Assembly: GCA_026874595.1 (NCBI GenBank)
Contig: CM049313.1
Span: 13,203,508-13,267,507, forward strand
Source: Sipunculus nudus
Lineage: Eukaryota; Annelida; Sipuncula; Golfingiida; Sipunculidae
DNA: 64,000 nt
Direction: 5' to 3'
The stretch's first letter is position 1. Every line of letters begins with the position of its first letter. This document shows, piece by piece, positions 1 through 12,653 of the stretch. Position numbers and translations under genes: made by a program. The notes beneath the pieces were generated by a model. The model was not told where the DNA came from and ran no database searches. It saw only the letters and a program-made list of their open reading frames with translations.

Positions 1-269
1 AAATTTTATTACAAAATAAAATCAGTTTCAGGCAAAAAATCAAAAATACCGGTATCAGAAAAATATATCGCGAAATGCAATATGTTCTCTTTCTCGCATT
101 ACTTTGCAGAATATTGTTATGACAATCGTTATCGGTCAAGACAGATGTGTTTGGTTTGTTTTTATTACTATACTATTTGTTCCTAATTCTAGTCTCTCAC
201 CAATGATTGTACTCTGAAAGGAAACTAATCCTTCTGCAAGAATCTCACCAGACCATTCATCCCCTCCTT

Positions 270-272
<3 letters not shown>

Positions 273-345
<73 letters not shown>
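273..345. repeat. (TA)n microsatellite
   Basis: About 73 bases of uninterrupted TA dinucleotide, followed by CACATACATA. Its apparent reading frames (Tyr-Ile repeats) are an artefact of the repeat and are not genes. Confidence 0.97.
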
Positions 346-351
<6 letters not shown>

Positions 352-372
352 CATATATTGATTGCGCCCCCT

Positions 373-412
373 CCCCCCCCCCCCCCCCCCCCCCCCATCC
401 TGGATACGCCAC
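373..412. mobile_element. Poly-C tract with the end of a GGATCC-type MITE
   Basis: A run of 24 C is followed by ATCCTGGATACGCCACTG. On the - strand this reads CAGTGGCGTATCCAGGAT and then poly-G, which resembles the ends at 53930-54131 (CAGTGACGGATCTAGG) and the GGGGCGGATC at about 9693. I infer a terminal fragment of one short transposon family. The partner end was not located. Confidence 0.45.
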
Positions 413-3134
413 TGCTGAGTGCGTCACTCGACGATGTGCTTCAGTGATTCTACTTCGTGGACATTGATAAAAAATATACCAGTTGTCCACGGAAGACAGT
501 GGTATTGAGAGCGCCACCTATTGACAAACATTACAACTAATATTACTCTCTGCTCATTACACGAGTGTTTCACTTACAAATTCCCCTAGGCAAAATAAAT
601 TTGCTAATGGCAAATCATTTCAATCTTTATACTAAAGTGGCAAATAATTAATAAGAAATTGTGTAATAGCATGTATGAAAATATTCACAGAGATGTCTTT
701 CTACATGGTGTGTAAATAAAAGTCCATTTTGGCTAATGTCAGTAGTTAAAAGATCTGCAGAAATTTAAACTTAGTACATAAGAAATTGGTTTCCTTGGAA
801 CTACCAAGGAGCAGAGCATGTAAAAAAAGGGGATTCTCCCTTCACTTGTCAGAGATGTAATCCACTGTCAACATGTTCATATGACAAGTCAACCCTCTGT
901 CCCTCACAGTACCAGATTTTGTAAAAACAAAAAAGTAACACTTTTGTTGGGCATTCCCTATTATTTTTTGTGTGTTATATAGCTATTCAGTGATATGTTT
1001 TTGCATTTAAATTATGTATTTGTTTAAATAACTGGTATATCTTTATATATGTGTGTGATCTTGCCACACTATATAGAACATGTTCTCTAGAATATATTCA
1101 ATTGTCATGTATAAATTTGAATTAACTTAATTGAATATGTCCAATAAAAATGACCAATATTTTGTTTTAATCTCATGTTCAACTGGTTTTTTTTTAAACA
1201 AAAGTGTTGCAAAATCTTCCGATTGTCAATGTATGTGTATGGTTAATGACCATGTGAATGTAATGTAATGGATCTCCATATTAAAATGAACATCTCTGGA
1301 AGTAGGGTCTACTCTATTGATCTGAAATGGTTTTGAACCTTCTCTTAATTGGATTAAAGCAACCCGTGTAAATTTATTTGACTTTTTCCTGGAACCACAC
1401 TGAATTTAAATAGAATACCATGAACTCTAAACAGAACAGGCTTAACCTTTGCTGGACACACATTACTATTATACTACACAACTCATGGTAAGGAATTTCA
1501 TACATATGTCTATGTATTAAAATAATGTAGCATAAAAATATTTCAGGTAATTAAATTATACAAAGAAGAATCTTCATCCTTATCAGTGTTGGCACATATG
1601 TCGTTATGCAGTTTTATTTTATACATATAAACTCACATGAAACACTGATGACTGTTAACAGTTAAAAGAAAAACCTAAGCCGACTGCATGGAGCAGCCTG
1701 ATTTTATAATTAATTGTGTGGGACTGGGGGAGGGTGCTGTTCGCTCATAAATATTTATTGCTGATGGAACTGTATGGAAGCAGATACGAGGGTTGTGCAC
1801 ATACTTGATCTACTTACTGGAACACAAATATGAATAAACCAACTGTTGTGAAACCCAGAACTAAACTCAGCGTTAATTAGAACCTGATAGGTACTAGAGA
1901 GAGAAAGACAGATAGACAGAGAGAGTGACAGACAGAAGCAGAGAGAGACAGACGGACAGACAGAGAGACAGACGGAGAGAGAGCAGCAACACTATAAATA
2001 ACAACAGACTTTCACGGGATGAAACCGGGCTTAATGTTGTTTTAATGAACCACCAGGTGTCGCCAATGGTTATCATGCGCATTCTGGGTTCCTTAGTCCC
2101 GCCAAATGATTGCCAGTAAGATGATATCTGTAAAGTATTTTAGTAAAACATTTTTTACAATTCAGGGTTTATGTAATCGGGACATTTAGGTTATTCCAGT
2201 ACAAGAATTTAAACGGAAAAAACCTCAACAGAATAAATGACAGAACCATGGTATAAAGTTAAGTGCTGGTTATTATTTAATTTTTGTCCCATTTTTTCAT
2301 TTCCCTTATATGGCTTAAAAAAGTATGTTCAAATATGTGTTATATTTTGCCAAGAAATGAAGCTCAGAAGAAAGGTAATTTCATACCTGCACAATGGAAA
2401 CATATGCTGTTCCTTCCGTACGAGCACGATCACTGGTACTGCATACTTTTTTAATGAAAAAAATTAATCAGTACAGCATGAGCAGCAGTCAGGTATCTTT
2501 ATAAGGCAAGCTTAAGTTGTAGATTCAGATAAGACTGATGATAAAATAGTGTGACAGTTACATGATATCTTACGGGTTATGGGATAGTTGGATATACATT
2601 ATTTGCTTACGTCATTGAATGCAGGGCATGTCAGATGCAGGAGCTGAATGCATATGATTGATTGAAGCATGCTTTCTTTTTTTTACATTTGTTTTTTTTT
2701 TTATTCCAGATAACCGTATACAAAAAGTGTACCTTTGGAGGCCTGCTTAACTAATGTTGATTTCTCTGGCACCGTGATCAAAAGTAAGATGGCGCATAAA
2801 CTAACCAAATGACATGTACCTTTTGTAGAAAACTTATGCCTTCAATGTAAAATTATTATTATTTTTTTTTAAATTAGAATAACTGTAATTTGCAAGAGGA
2901 TTTCTAAGGAATTCAGCAAGCATACAACATTCCTTTATTGCATTTTTGCATTTAAAAAAGATGTAAAATAATTTAGTTATTGTAAGGTAATAAGACAATT
3001 GTTATTGTGGCCATACCTGGATTCCGATTCCTTCAGCCAAGAATTAGGTACGTATGCGCAGTTTGTTATAAATTGCCGTTCCTATAATAAATCAGTATTG
3101 ATTCAAAGGCCCTTTCATTTTTTATAACTCGAGA

Positions 3135-3136
<2 letters not shown>
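413..3136. other. Gene-free AT-rich stretch
   Basis: No credible coding region: the reading frames are short, lack recognisable motifs and carry no splice-linked neighbours. The only structured sequence is the GACA/GAGA tract at 1895-1983. Confidence 0.6.
1895..1983. repeat. GACA/GAGA-rich simple repeat
   Basis: Purine-rich interrupted microsatellite of GAGA, GACAGA and GACGGACA units. Short frames over it on both strands are repeat artefacts. Confidence 0.9.

Positions 3137-3210
<74 letters not shown>
3137..3210. repeat. (TA)n microsatellite
   Basis: About 74 bases of perfect TA dinucleotide, ending at CGCGTCTAGA. Confidence 0.97.
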
Positions 3211-3211
<1 letters not shown>

Positions 3212-5501
3212 GCGTCTAGAAAACTATACCGGCGGGAGCTACATACCCATAACTCAATTGACTACAGATATCCGTTGCTCTTAGTCAAGAAAAATTAACA
3301 CTTACTACCCGAAAAAAAATTTTAATGGGACTTAATATTTGCAATCATATATGCATTGTCTCACGTCTTTTGTTAATTGGCTGAATACAACATTTTTCTT
3401 GCAAAACCATCCCGGCACACGGATGTACTATTTCCAGTTTACCTTTTTATACATTTTATGGTTCTGTATGCGAGTCCACGAGTGTCTGTTTACAATAACA
3501 AGACTGAGTGGCTAGAGGTCCGATCCTGCGTTTGTACGACTCCAAAAAAAGGAAAGGTGACTTAAAAGAAAAAACACAGAGGAAACACCAGATGAAAGCT
3601 TGAAAAATATTGATTTGGGATTTTACGCGGTACGGCCACCAGGTGGCAGGCGTTCTTTGTTTATATTTTGTACCACTGGACTCGCCCGGTAACATATTTT
3701 TTGACCACTTGTGCACAGGGGTAAACTCAAGGATCAGAATGAAGTATTGGCCGATACCATAATATTTAAAAATAGAAACATTATATTTGTATAAAGTGTA
3801 TAACACTGCATGTGTATATTCAATATATAATTGAATAGGTCCCTTTAATATAAACCAAAAATAAGTTAAGACAATCCCAGACTGTTTTGAGAAACAATGT
3901 TTGCCTTAAGTAGGTAAAATAAACTTACTTTGCTCTTGATTTTTTTTTACTTTGTTTTATTTTTAGGCCGCAGTATTTTTTTATTATTATTATTTTTTAA
4001 GCATTTTAAACAAGGTTAAGGAGTGACATATTTTTACCAACAAAATTTACTCCGAACGAATTTTCTACATATATTCCTACACTTAAAGCTTATTATTATT
4101 CCTGTCTTTTAATGTTCAGATGTATTTGAACATCTTTTGGCGTGGGGCGTGGAAGGACTGTGTGTGAATGTTGTGCCTGGTCTTAAAATCTGAAATTTCA
4201 GTGCACCCTTGTAGACTTCTTCCTCGCTGTCTGTTTTAACTGTTGTGTTATAAACACTTATAAACAAGAAACTTTTTTTCTGGCAGTTACATTGATTCAG
4301 GGGTACATGTGAAGTGTTATTTATATTGGAAATGTTATGTTTGCTGATCTTATAAGACATGTTTAGCAACAATATCTGTTTTTCAAATTGTTAAAAAGCT
4401 AATAGTAGTTGTGGTTTTCCGACTAGCTTTGTAAACTGCTTTCCTATGCTAGTTTTGAAATGAAGACCGAAAGACATAACATTTTTCCTGTACATTTGAT
4501 TTTTTTTTTGGTTAGCGTAACATATCATAATGGGTTAAGATTTTTATCAAGGGCCCTTCATCACAAAAGATGTCTGATACGCCATAGTGCCCACAATGTG
4601 CACATGTTGACTGACGTAACCTGCGGGTAACAACGCCGTAAAATACGTCAGGCGTGACCAGTACAACTTGTTTACGTCCTATACTTGTCGTTTAACCTCG
4701 ACATCCCCTTAACTTAAGGAGGCCTGTGGGCTATATCGCATGTACAACAGGTATTACTAGTAGTATATGATCCTTTAATGGCGCGAAAGAAGAAACAAGA
4801 TTAACGACCATGTCCATGTTGCCGTCTGGTGTACACCATGCTCTATTTCAGACGACATCATGAGAAAAAAAATATATGGGGAAAATATGAAAACATGTAA
4901 CAGCTGGCCCCCGCCTACACGTTTCTTCAGTAAGAGTATTGCAGGATTTGATATAAATTTAAAACACATCACCTAGAAGCATATAAATAGACATAGAGGA
5001 CCCAGGCTACGTGTCTGGGGGAATATGTACGACAGATTCTTAAGAGATCATATGACACATTTATTTGTAGGCCTGAACATCATGGTATATGTTAAATGTC
5101 TACCCCGCACAGTTACCGTGCATAACACTACATTTATCATATTGTGTCATAAATAATTTGTTAATATATGCCTATGTTCATTTGTCTTAATCGTACGCAA
5201 ATGATGTTTATTGGATGTACACCATGTTTCTCAATGCCATCTGTTTTAACAGAGTATTCGAGAATTAAATTGAATATATAGAGCGAAAGACATCTTTGTC
5301 AAATGTTCATATTTTCATCGCAAAGTGGAGTCTCTCACATTCAATGTTTTAAATAAACAGTTTGTAGTGTGGTAGAAAGAACTTATAGGTGGTTCGAAAT
5401 AAATAGTTTAACCATCAACATTAACAAATCACAGGCGCTTAAATGCCTATTTATATTTTAATCTTCATATACAATGTTCTTTGAGACACAACGACTAAAA
5501 C
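3211..5501. other. Gene-free stretch
   Basis: Both strands were scanned. The longest frames (87-116 codons on the - strand) have no motif, no conserved-looking composition and no splice partners. No RNA gene or repeat unit was recognised. Confidence 0.55.
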
Positions 5502-5960
5502 CAGGTCAAACGCCCCGACAATAAAACGGTAATACCATTTTATCACTTGTAATATTACAAGGTAGGCAACTCAGCCATGACCATTCGACGGCGGGCAATT
5601 CCAGATGGGTCACGTAAGGTCATGCCACAGCGCATCACTGAACTGTCAACAACGGCCGCTTCCGCCACGGTTTGGAATGGACGACGTCGAAATTCAGACA
5701 TCACCACAAAAGGTTATCCAGGTAGCTTGTATGGATGGTTGAAAACAATGGAAATTGGGTTGATTTGATTCTTTAACTCCCGCAGTATGGAACGATCATA
5801 TGGATTTCGCATAAAAGGAAGATAAAGAGAGTTTAAACGGGTCGAGAACGTAACTTTCCTTATCATCGCACGAAATTTAATTAATTGGCCGAGTTGTCTA
5901 CCGTGTCATATACAAGTAATAGCACGGTATTACCGTTTTATTATTGGGTCGATTGACCTG
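5502..5960. mobile_element. MITE-like element with terminal inverted repeats of about 75 bp
   Basis: The left arm (5502-5575) and the reverse complement of the right arm (5885-5960) align over their length. Both contain AGGTCA, AATAAAACGGTAATACC, ACTTGTA and CAACTC. The interior of about 310 bp is more GC-rich and encodes a frame of 63 codons starting at 5577 that resembles nothing I recognise. No transposase is present, so the element would be non-autonomous. A target-site duplication is not clear, and the superfamily is unassigned. Confidence 0.7.
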
Positions 5961-6576
5961 ATTTCGTCGAAGCATCTTAAAGAACATAGGAGATATGAAG
6001 ACTTTATTAAGAACAGGGATTCAAGCGATGTGAACAAATCTCCTGTCATGATGTATGGTACTGGAAGTTGTGATAAATATAATGGCCTATATGCATCATA
6101 ACAAATGGTTTTAAGATGGTATTAAGTCCTACTTAAAACATAAATGCTAATCTATCAAGTCCCATGCAACATGCCTATGCAAAAACAATCAACCACAAAG
6201 CAAGCACTGTTACATAGCCTTTCTCAACTATTGTCAATTAATACATTAAAGAAAGTCTACAGTACCACAATTCGGCCTTATTTTTAGACTACGCGGTTAG
6301 TGGGTTGGGCAAGACGAAAACGTCAGTATGCCACACATAAGTGCAAAAAAAAAAAAAAAAATACAAAATCCCGTATGCACGTATAGTTACTATAGCTCTT
6401 ACGATTTCGATATCCAAATCGCAACACTACAGAAAGAGCTACAATGTCTTAAAGTTTCTAAAAGATTTGAATATTTTATATCCATTCTAATGCATTAATA
6501 TGATTATAAAATGTGCATCAACAATTCGAATAATTTTACGTTTGCCAAAGATATAATGTTAATGGATCTGCGATAA
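5961..6576. other. Gene-free stretch
   Basis: AT-rich sequence with a poly-A tract near 6344-6360. No gene or repeat was recognised. Confidence 0.5.
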
Positions 6577-8109
6577 GAGACCTGTTACGACACATATTGT
6601 AATAACCGGCCCGTATTGTAATAACAGTATATTTAATATAACAGTATAATAATAATATACAGTATAATATTAATATGTAATAACAGTATATTTAACAATA
6701 TTGAAATGAAAACGACCCATATGGTAATAAATTTAAAATGCAAATATTGTATTAAAAACGGCCAATATTGTCATAATTTTACCTTTTAATATTGTTATAA
6801 AAACGAGAAGTTTGAAAAACGTCCAATAATGTAAAAACACATTTTAAAGCCCAAGAATGAATCCCAAATCAAACAAGCGATATGTCGTTTGAGAATACCT
6901 TCTCAAATGACAGCTATTTGGGTTCCTCATTAGTATAAAAGATGCAGTCGTAAAAGAAATCCAGTGCTTTTCATATTTGTATATTCACGTAAACATTTGC
7001 GTCACAAGAAGTCAACATGATGTTGTGTAGGTTAATTTGACATTAATTTAATCTTCAATTTTACAATATTGGTCTTTTTGCCATTTTAACCCCCACCATG
7101 CTGATTACAGCAAATGTAAGGTAATGTTATTGCAATGTTACTCATTTATTATTACAGTATTGACCATTATTACAATATTTCCCGTTTTTAATACAATATT
7201 GGCCGTTATTGCAATATGGGACGGTTATTTTAATATAGGGCGTGACATAATAACCGTTCCATGTGGTAATGTTGCAATATTTTAATAAAAACAACCCATA
7301 CTGTAATAATTTCAATGTGCCGATATTATAATGAAACTGGCCAATATTGTTTTTTTTTTTAGTCTAAGAACAGTTTTAGCGCATCTGACCATATGACTTA
7401 TTCTCCGAGCTACTGAACAAAGACATATATATGCTTTTAAGATTCTTCTTAGTGAAACGGATGGATTGTCCTTGAATTTGAAATGCTTCATTATCTTGAA
7501 GACCGTAAACTGCTTCATTTTCTTCATTATAACACATTTCTACTTTTATTTTTGAGAACTACATATATAACAATTCTCCTACACTTAATTTATTAAGCCT
7601 CCCTCCTCAGGGAGGGGACGCTTCTACGGGTTGATGAGTTTATTTATATATCAATATTTGGGGCTAAATATTTTGTTGGACTTTGTTAGGTCCCCCGAGT
7701 ACAAATCCACTTATTAATTTTTTCATTCTCCTGCCCTTATGTGCCAGAGCTCCAATATGACTGTTTTTCAAAAACTGACCTTCGGCCACAGTTTTAGTCA
7801 CGGGAGACGGATTTGCACCTGATATTTTTTTTTACCTTGACCTTATTACCAAGCTTTCTGAAGACTATATCCGATCACCTATTATCACTCGGTTGTCCCA
7901 GTTTGAGCTAGTTCTCCAATACGGCTGATTATATAAAACTTACTGGGTCAGCGTAATACTGACAGGTAATAGATTTGCAACTTGTGTTTATTTTGGACTT
8001 TAGCCTTATTTTCAAGCTACATAGCCAATCCGACATCCTTATTCGTAGGCGAGCGAACAGCATTTTGATTGGGGACGGGTTGTAAAATATATAACATGGT
8101 TGGAGGATG

Positions 8110-8175
<66 letters not shown>

Positions 8176-8522
8176 TTACCCTGTTTATCCTGTTTGAATA
8201 CTTTATCATCCCATCAAAACAGGATTCAAGAAAGGATTAACATGACACATGGTCATATTTCGATCAAATTAGCTTGGTGACCGGCACTTTGGTTTTTTAA
8301 ACAGATAGTCATTATGTAAATCCAGTGGTTTTTCATACTTGTATGTTCACTTACATATTCGTGTCACGAGAAGTAAATATTTGAATTGTCTAAGTTAATT
8401 TACATGAAATTTGAATTATTCCATTATTGGCCGTTTTACCCACTTGCGATTTTTATTACAATATGGGTCGTTTTTATTACAATATCGGCCGGTTATTACT
8501 ATATTGGTCGTAACAAGGCCTC
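6577..8522. mobile_element. TIR element rich in AATATTGTAATAA iterons
   Basis: The left end starts GAGACCTGTTACGAC and continues with ATTGTAATAACCGGCC. The reverse complement of the right end starts GAGGCCTTGTTACGAC and continues with AGTAATAACCGGCC. Inside, copies of AATATTGTAATAAAAACGGCC-like sequence recur on both strands. About 150 bp near 6945-7100 is repeated directly near 8305-8450. This suggests two copies of one element, one partly deleted, in tandem or nested. No transposase was found. A (TA)n tract lies at 8115-8169. Confidence 0.65.
8115..8169. repeat. (TA)n microsatellite
   Basis: About 55 bases of perfect TA dinucleotide inside the TIR element. Confidence 0.97.
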
Positions 8523-9783
8523 CTATCAGTGCCGAAACCAAAAAAAAAAAAGAAAAAAAAAAAGAAACAGAAAAACAGATTTTCATAAAAAAGGCCCTTC
8601 TGTTTGGAACTCATTTTCAAAGGACAACAGGTCTTGAACATCATTACCAACTTTTAAATTACCAATACTTTTCTGTTCATGTCATGGTCTTGTATATAGG
8701 GAGAAACTGAGAATAATATTAACTTTTTACAACTCATATGACACGCTTTTCATAAACCGCGATATGCAGATATGTATTCTGATTATGCTCTGTTTTATTT
8801 TTTTTTTAACATCTAAGACATTTTAAAGTCATCTGAAACATATTTTAGTCGTGACTGTATAAAAATTACCTGTGATTATCATTTTGCTTAGTAGGTTTGT
8901 GCATTAGAGTATTTATGGCACGATTAGTGTTTTATATATAATTATATATAATGTTTATGTTCTTGTATTTATGTATCATTTGTCCGTTCACTGTATCATT
9001 AGTAAGCATATTGTATGTTTTGTCAGTCTATGTAATATTATATTGTATTGTACAATGACAGGGTCATATGTAAGAACATTTTATCACTTATTTTTATCAC
9101 TGGTTACCCTTTATAAATATGTTGAATAAATAAATATGTATCTCATTAGTATCTCACATGAAATGTTTTATTGTACACATGATTTAATTCTGGTTCATCT
9201 TTTAAATGAAATTTCAACTAACTAATTAGAATTTAAATGAAACAATATGAAGTCTTGAAATATTCATAATCATCCACATGCATGCAGAGCAAAATGTTCA
9301 ATATTGTCAATGCGGGATCTCCTTAATTAATCCTATATTTATTATGTATATTATACCTAAAACGTAAAGAATTACAATAAATGTGATCCTGGCCCCTGGA
9401 TGATTACTCCTTGTCATGTTACGTCATGTGACGTGTAACCATGGTTATGACTTCCTATATGAAAACCTGGAGCCGGGAGGCAGAGAAGTCATCTTTTGCT
9501 AGAATAACTATCATTCTAAACATCACACGTACGGGGGCGGGACAATGCATCGTCTCCTGACAGGGAAATATTACGGTATAACGTGACACCGTTAATTACA
9601 GTATAAAACTGTCAGGTCACTGCGCATGTGTACACACTGGTGGTTTCTGATTTATTCCTGTCAGAACGAGGCTGGATGACTCATACATAACAGGGGCGGA
9701 TCATGATATTTCAAATGGGGTGACTCTATATGGGATGATTATATATTTCTGATACCACACATAAATACATAAATACATATATA

Positions 9784-9860
9784 CTGTGGTTGCTTTTGTT
9801 CGAGGTGGTCTCAAATTCGCGATGATCGAGAATGGGAAAAATGAAACTTTTGGGCATAAG
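9784..9860. mobile_element. Truncated copy of the CTGTGGTTG MITE family
   Basis: TACTGTGGTTGCTTTTGTTC followed by TTCGCGATGATCGAGAATGG matches the left end of the full element at 19460-19879, including the preceding TA. The other terminus was not found nearby. Confidence 0.55.
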
Positions 9861-10206
9861 GCGCCTTGATCGTCTTCACAGGTAAAGGTACATGCATAAT
9901 GTATTCTCATTGCCATTGTATGTATGTTATCCGCTCGAGGTTTTATAGTAAAGGGAAAAGATATTATATAAAATAGCATATATTTTATGTTTCCTGTAAA
10001 TCACAGATTAACATTATAAATAATATCAGGTCTTTCATATTATCTGTCAATAGGGAATAAGGATGTCTACTCGTTCTAGTTGGACCTCGTCAGATTGTTA
10101 CGATTACGCGCGCATGTTAATTAATCATTGTAATAGTGGACTATGTGAAGGTTACTGCATTTTAAGATCCCGAAAATGGAACCCCGTTTAACAACGAAAC
10201 AATTAA

Positions 10207-10218
<12 letters not shown>

Positions 10219-10257
<39 letters not shown>
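10219..10257. repeat. (AT)n microsatellite
   Basis: About 39 bases of AT dinucleotide following a short CATA repeat. Confidence 0.95.
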
Positions 10258-10264
<7 letters not shown>

Positions 10265-12653
10265 AATATATAGCTGTGATCTACTTAAATATGTTATTTA
10301 TTTGACTATGAGATTAATATTTAATCCGTTTATCGTCAGTATTGAGGAAAAAACATTGTTCACAACCTCATGTATTTTGGAGTAACAGGTGGCGTTAATA
10401 TAGGATTATAAGTAGCCATAAAATACTTACTCCCACTAACCTCTCGTCATCAAGTCCCCTCGATTCAGAGGGTATTCTAACTGGACCGATGATGCCTATT
10501 TTGCGTCATGACAATTGGTATGTCGAAAACTGCAAAGACCGTTCATACTACCACAAAAACATCACTGTGCACGCTCGGTCAGATTAATATCACGCCCTCT
10601 GTGGGAAATTAACACACACAAAAAGTGAATGTGCGAATAAAAGCATAAATCCTATCTCTGTGTTGTTGACCACCGTCATTTCCTGTCCCTGGTACGACTT
10701 AGCTGTCACTCAAATAACCCTTACAAGGCACAATGTGTGCGGTAAGAAATCAAAAATCATATTGGGAGATTTGAATATATCCCCGAGTTATAGCGGGATC
10801 TCTTTCCAACATGGTTGGTTTTAATAGTAAGTAAACAAGAATAAATAATGGCTTGGCTGGTTTATTTTAAGTGACATGAAATTTAACGCCGTTTGGCTTT
10901 TTCAAAACTATGGAATCAATCTGCTTCATCATCGAGACTTTCAGCGTAGTTTTTTATATAACATGAGGCGCTACTCCGACCTAGTAACCCTCCCAATGAT
11001 TTCCCTAATGCTGCACTGATCTGCCCTGTCTGAAGGCCACCAATTCACGCCATATTTTTCATCGGGTTCGTCCATTTTCCTTTGTTATAATAATGAACAT
11101 ATTAATGCACATGTGTGTACACTGTGTAGCGGGTTAAAATAAGTTCAATGTAAACACGTGGAAAATCAATAAATAAAAATAAAACCGACCAAAGAAAATA
11201 TGTGTAATTGTGTTAAACTTCAATTTGAATACATTTAAGACAAATAAAAAGATAGCATCAAAACATTAATTATTGTCATTCCTGTAGATTCTATGACCAA
11301 CGTAATTTTTGAATATGTAGAGACAAGAAAGTACAAATTGTTAGTTGCATAGGCGTTAAATAAAAAAGAAAAGAGAGGTTTACACATTTCTGTGGAATTA
11401 TAGATCAGCCTTTATCAGCTTGAAGAGAAACGATCGAATTGAGTTGCATTCAAGGTTCGTAGACATAATGTTAATATAAATTATTTAGAAGATTTGTTTA
11501 CAAGTTGACAACAAACCAAAAGCTCAAAAAATGGGACCAAGGTACGTTATCATGTTATTTTCACTTCAATGAGCACATTAATGAATATATATATATACGA
11601 TGGACTTACAATAGGATACAGAAACATGCGAGAGTCATTATAATTTTAATAGTTACTTTAAAAATACTATAATTGATAGTTCATATTTTGTGTTGCTAAA
11701 TCATTGTCATTATTATTGTTAGATTTTTTTCTTCTTTATTCTCTCCTCCTCACCCTTCTTCTCTTCTTATTCTTCTTCTTCTTATTATTATTATTTTATT
11801 ATATATTTATCATTATTATTTTTTATATTATCATATAAATATTATTGTCACTATTATTGCAGTTAAATTGTTGTAGTACTTAATATAATGAGTTCTCGTA
11901 CTAATATTAAAAGTGTAAATGTTATGACACTCAGGATAATTTCTTATATAATCGTTTTATTACATTATTATAATCATTTTTCAAAATAATAGTCATTGTC
12001 ATATTAACGACATGATTTAAATATAACTGCCTAGTATATATGAATGTTGTTAGGTTGTATACAATCGTATATTGTAAGTGCTTGTGACATCACCGTAGTA
12101 TTGATGTCTTGTGTATATAGTGAACAATAAGATACAGGCGCAGAACTTAACCACAAAGCTGTGGGGACTGAATATTCAAACCCGATCTTGGCTGCTTTCA
12201 TGTCACGTTATTCAAGTATCTGTATACCGGCGGTACACGTATGACACGGAGACTATCCAAACCTTCACTTGTGTTCAGGTCAAAATTATGGAGAAAGTAA
12301 CATAATAAGGTTTACATTACAGCCGCATGTAATTGTAATATAAATCGTCCGTCTTCACTTCAGACATGGTCATATTTATTATGAAACTAAGGTTGTGAAG
12401 TATACATACAGCCGCACGATATTATTATACATACAGTATACTGTTTGGAAGCACCGGGGCGGAAAGGTTCTGGAGGCGGCTTGTGGCGCTCAATGTGAGA
12501 ATCAGAGCGAGACCGCCAATACAAGACCGTGGGACATCTCAGAGCGTTCCTGTATGCCAGCGTTTAGCTATGCTGATGCGTTTTTGATGCTCTGTATTAC
12601 AAACCGGATGGACTTACGGTGATAGCCGACCACTGCGGTCAGCAGCTGGCATC

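Larger units (their letters stand above)
8523..12653. other. Gene-poor flank upstream of the kinase gene
   Basis: No coding region is supported. It contains a truncated end of the CTGTGGTTG MITE family at about 9784-9860, a (TA)n tract at 10219-10257, and a TTATTA/TTCTTC-rich stretch at 11720-11870. The last 200 bases before 12654 are more GC-rich and are probably promoter and 5' UTR of the kinase gene. No definite TATA box or initiator could be assigned. Confidence 0.5.

Noticed and set aside
136-517. Tyr-Ile repeat and Gly-rich frames on both strands
   Set aside because: They are translations of the (TA)n and poly-C/G tracts, with no real coding sequence.
8386-8710. Lys-rich frames on + strand
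   Set aside because: They run across a poly-A tract and the right end of the 6577-8522 TIR element; no domain or start context.
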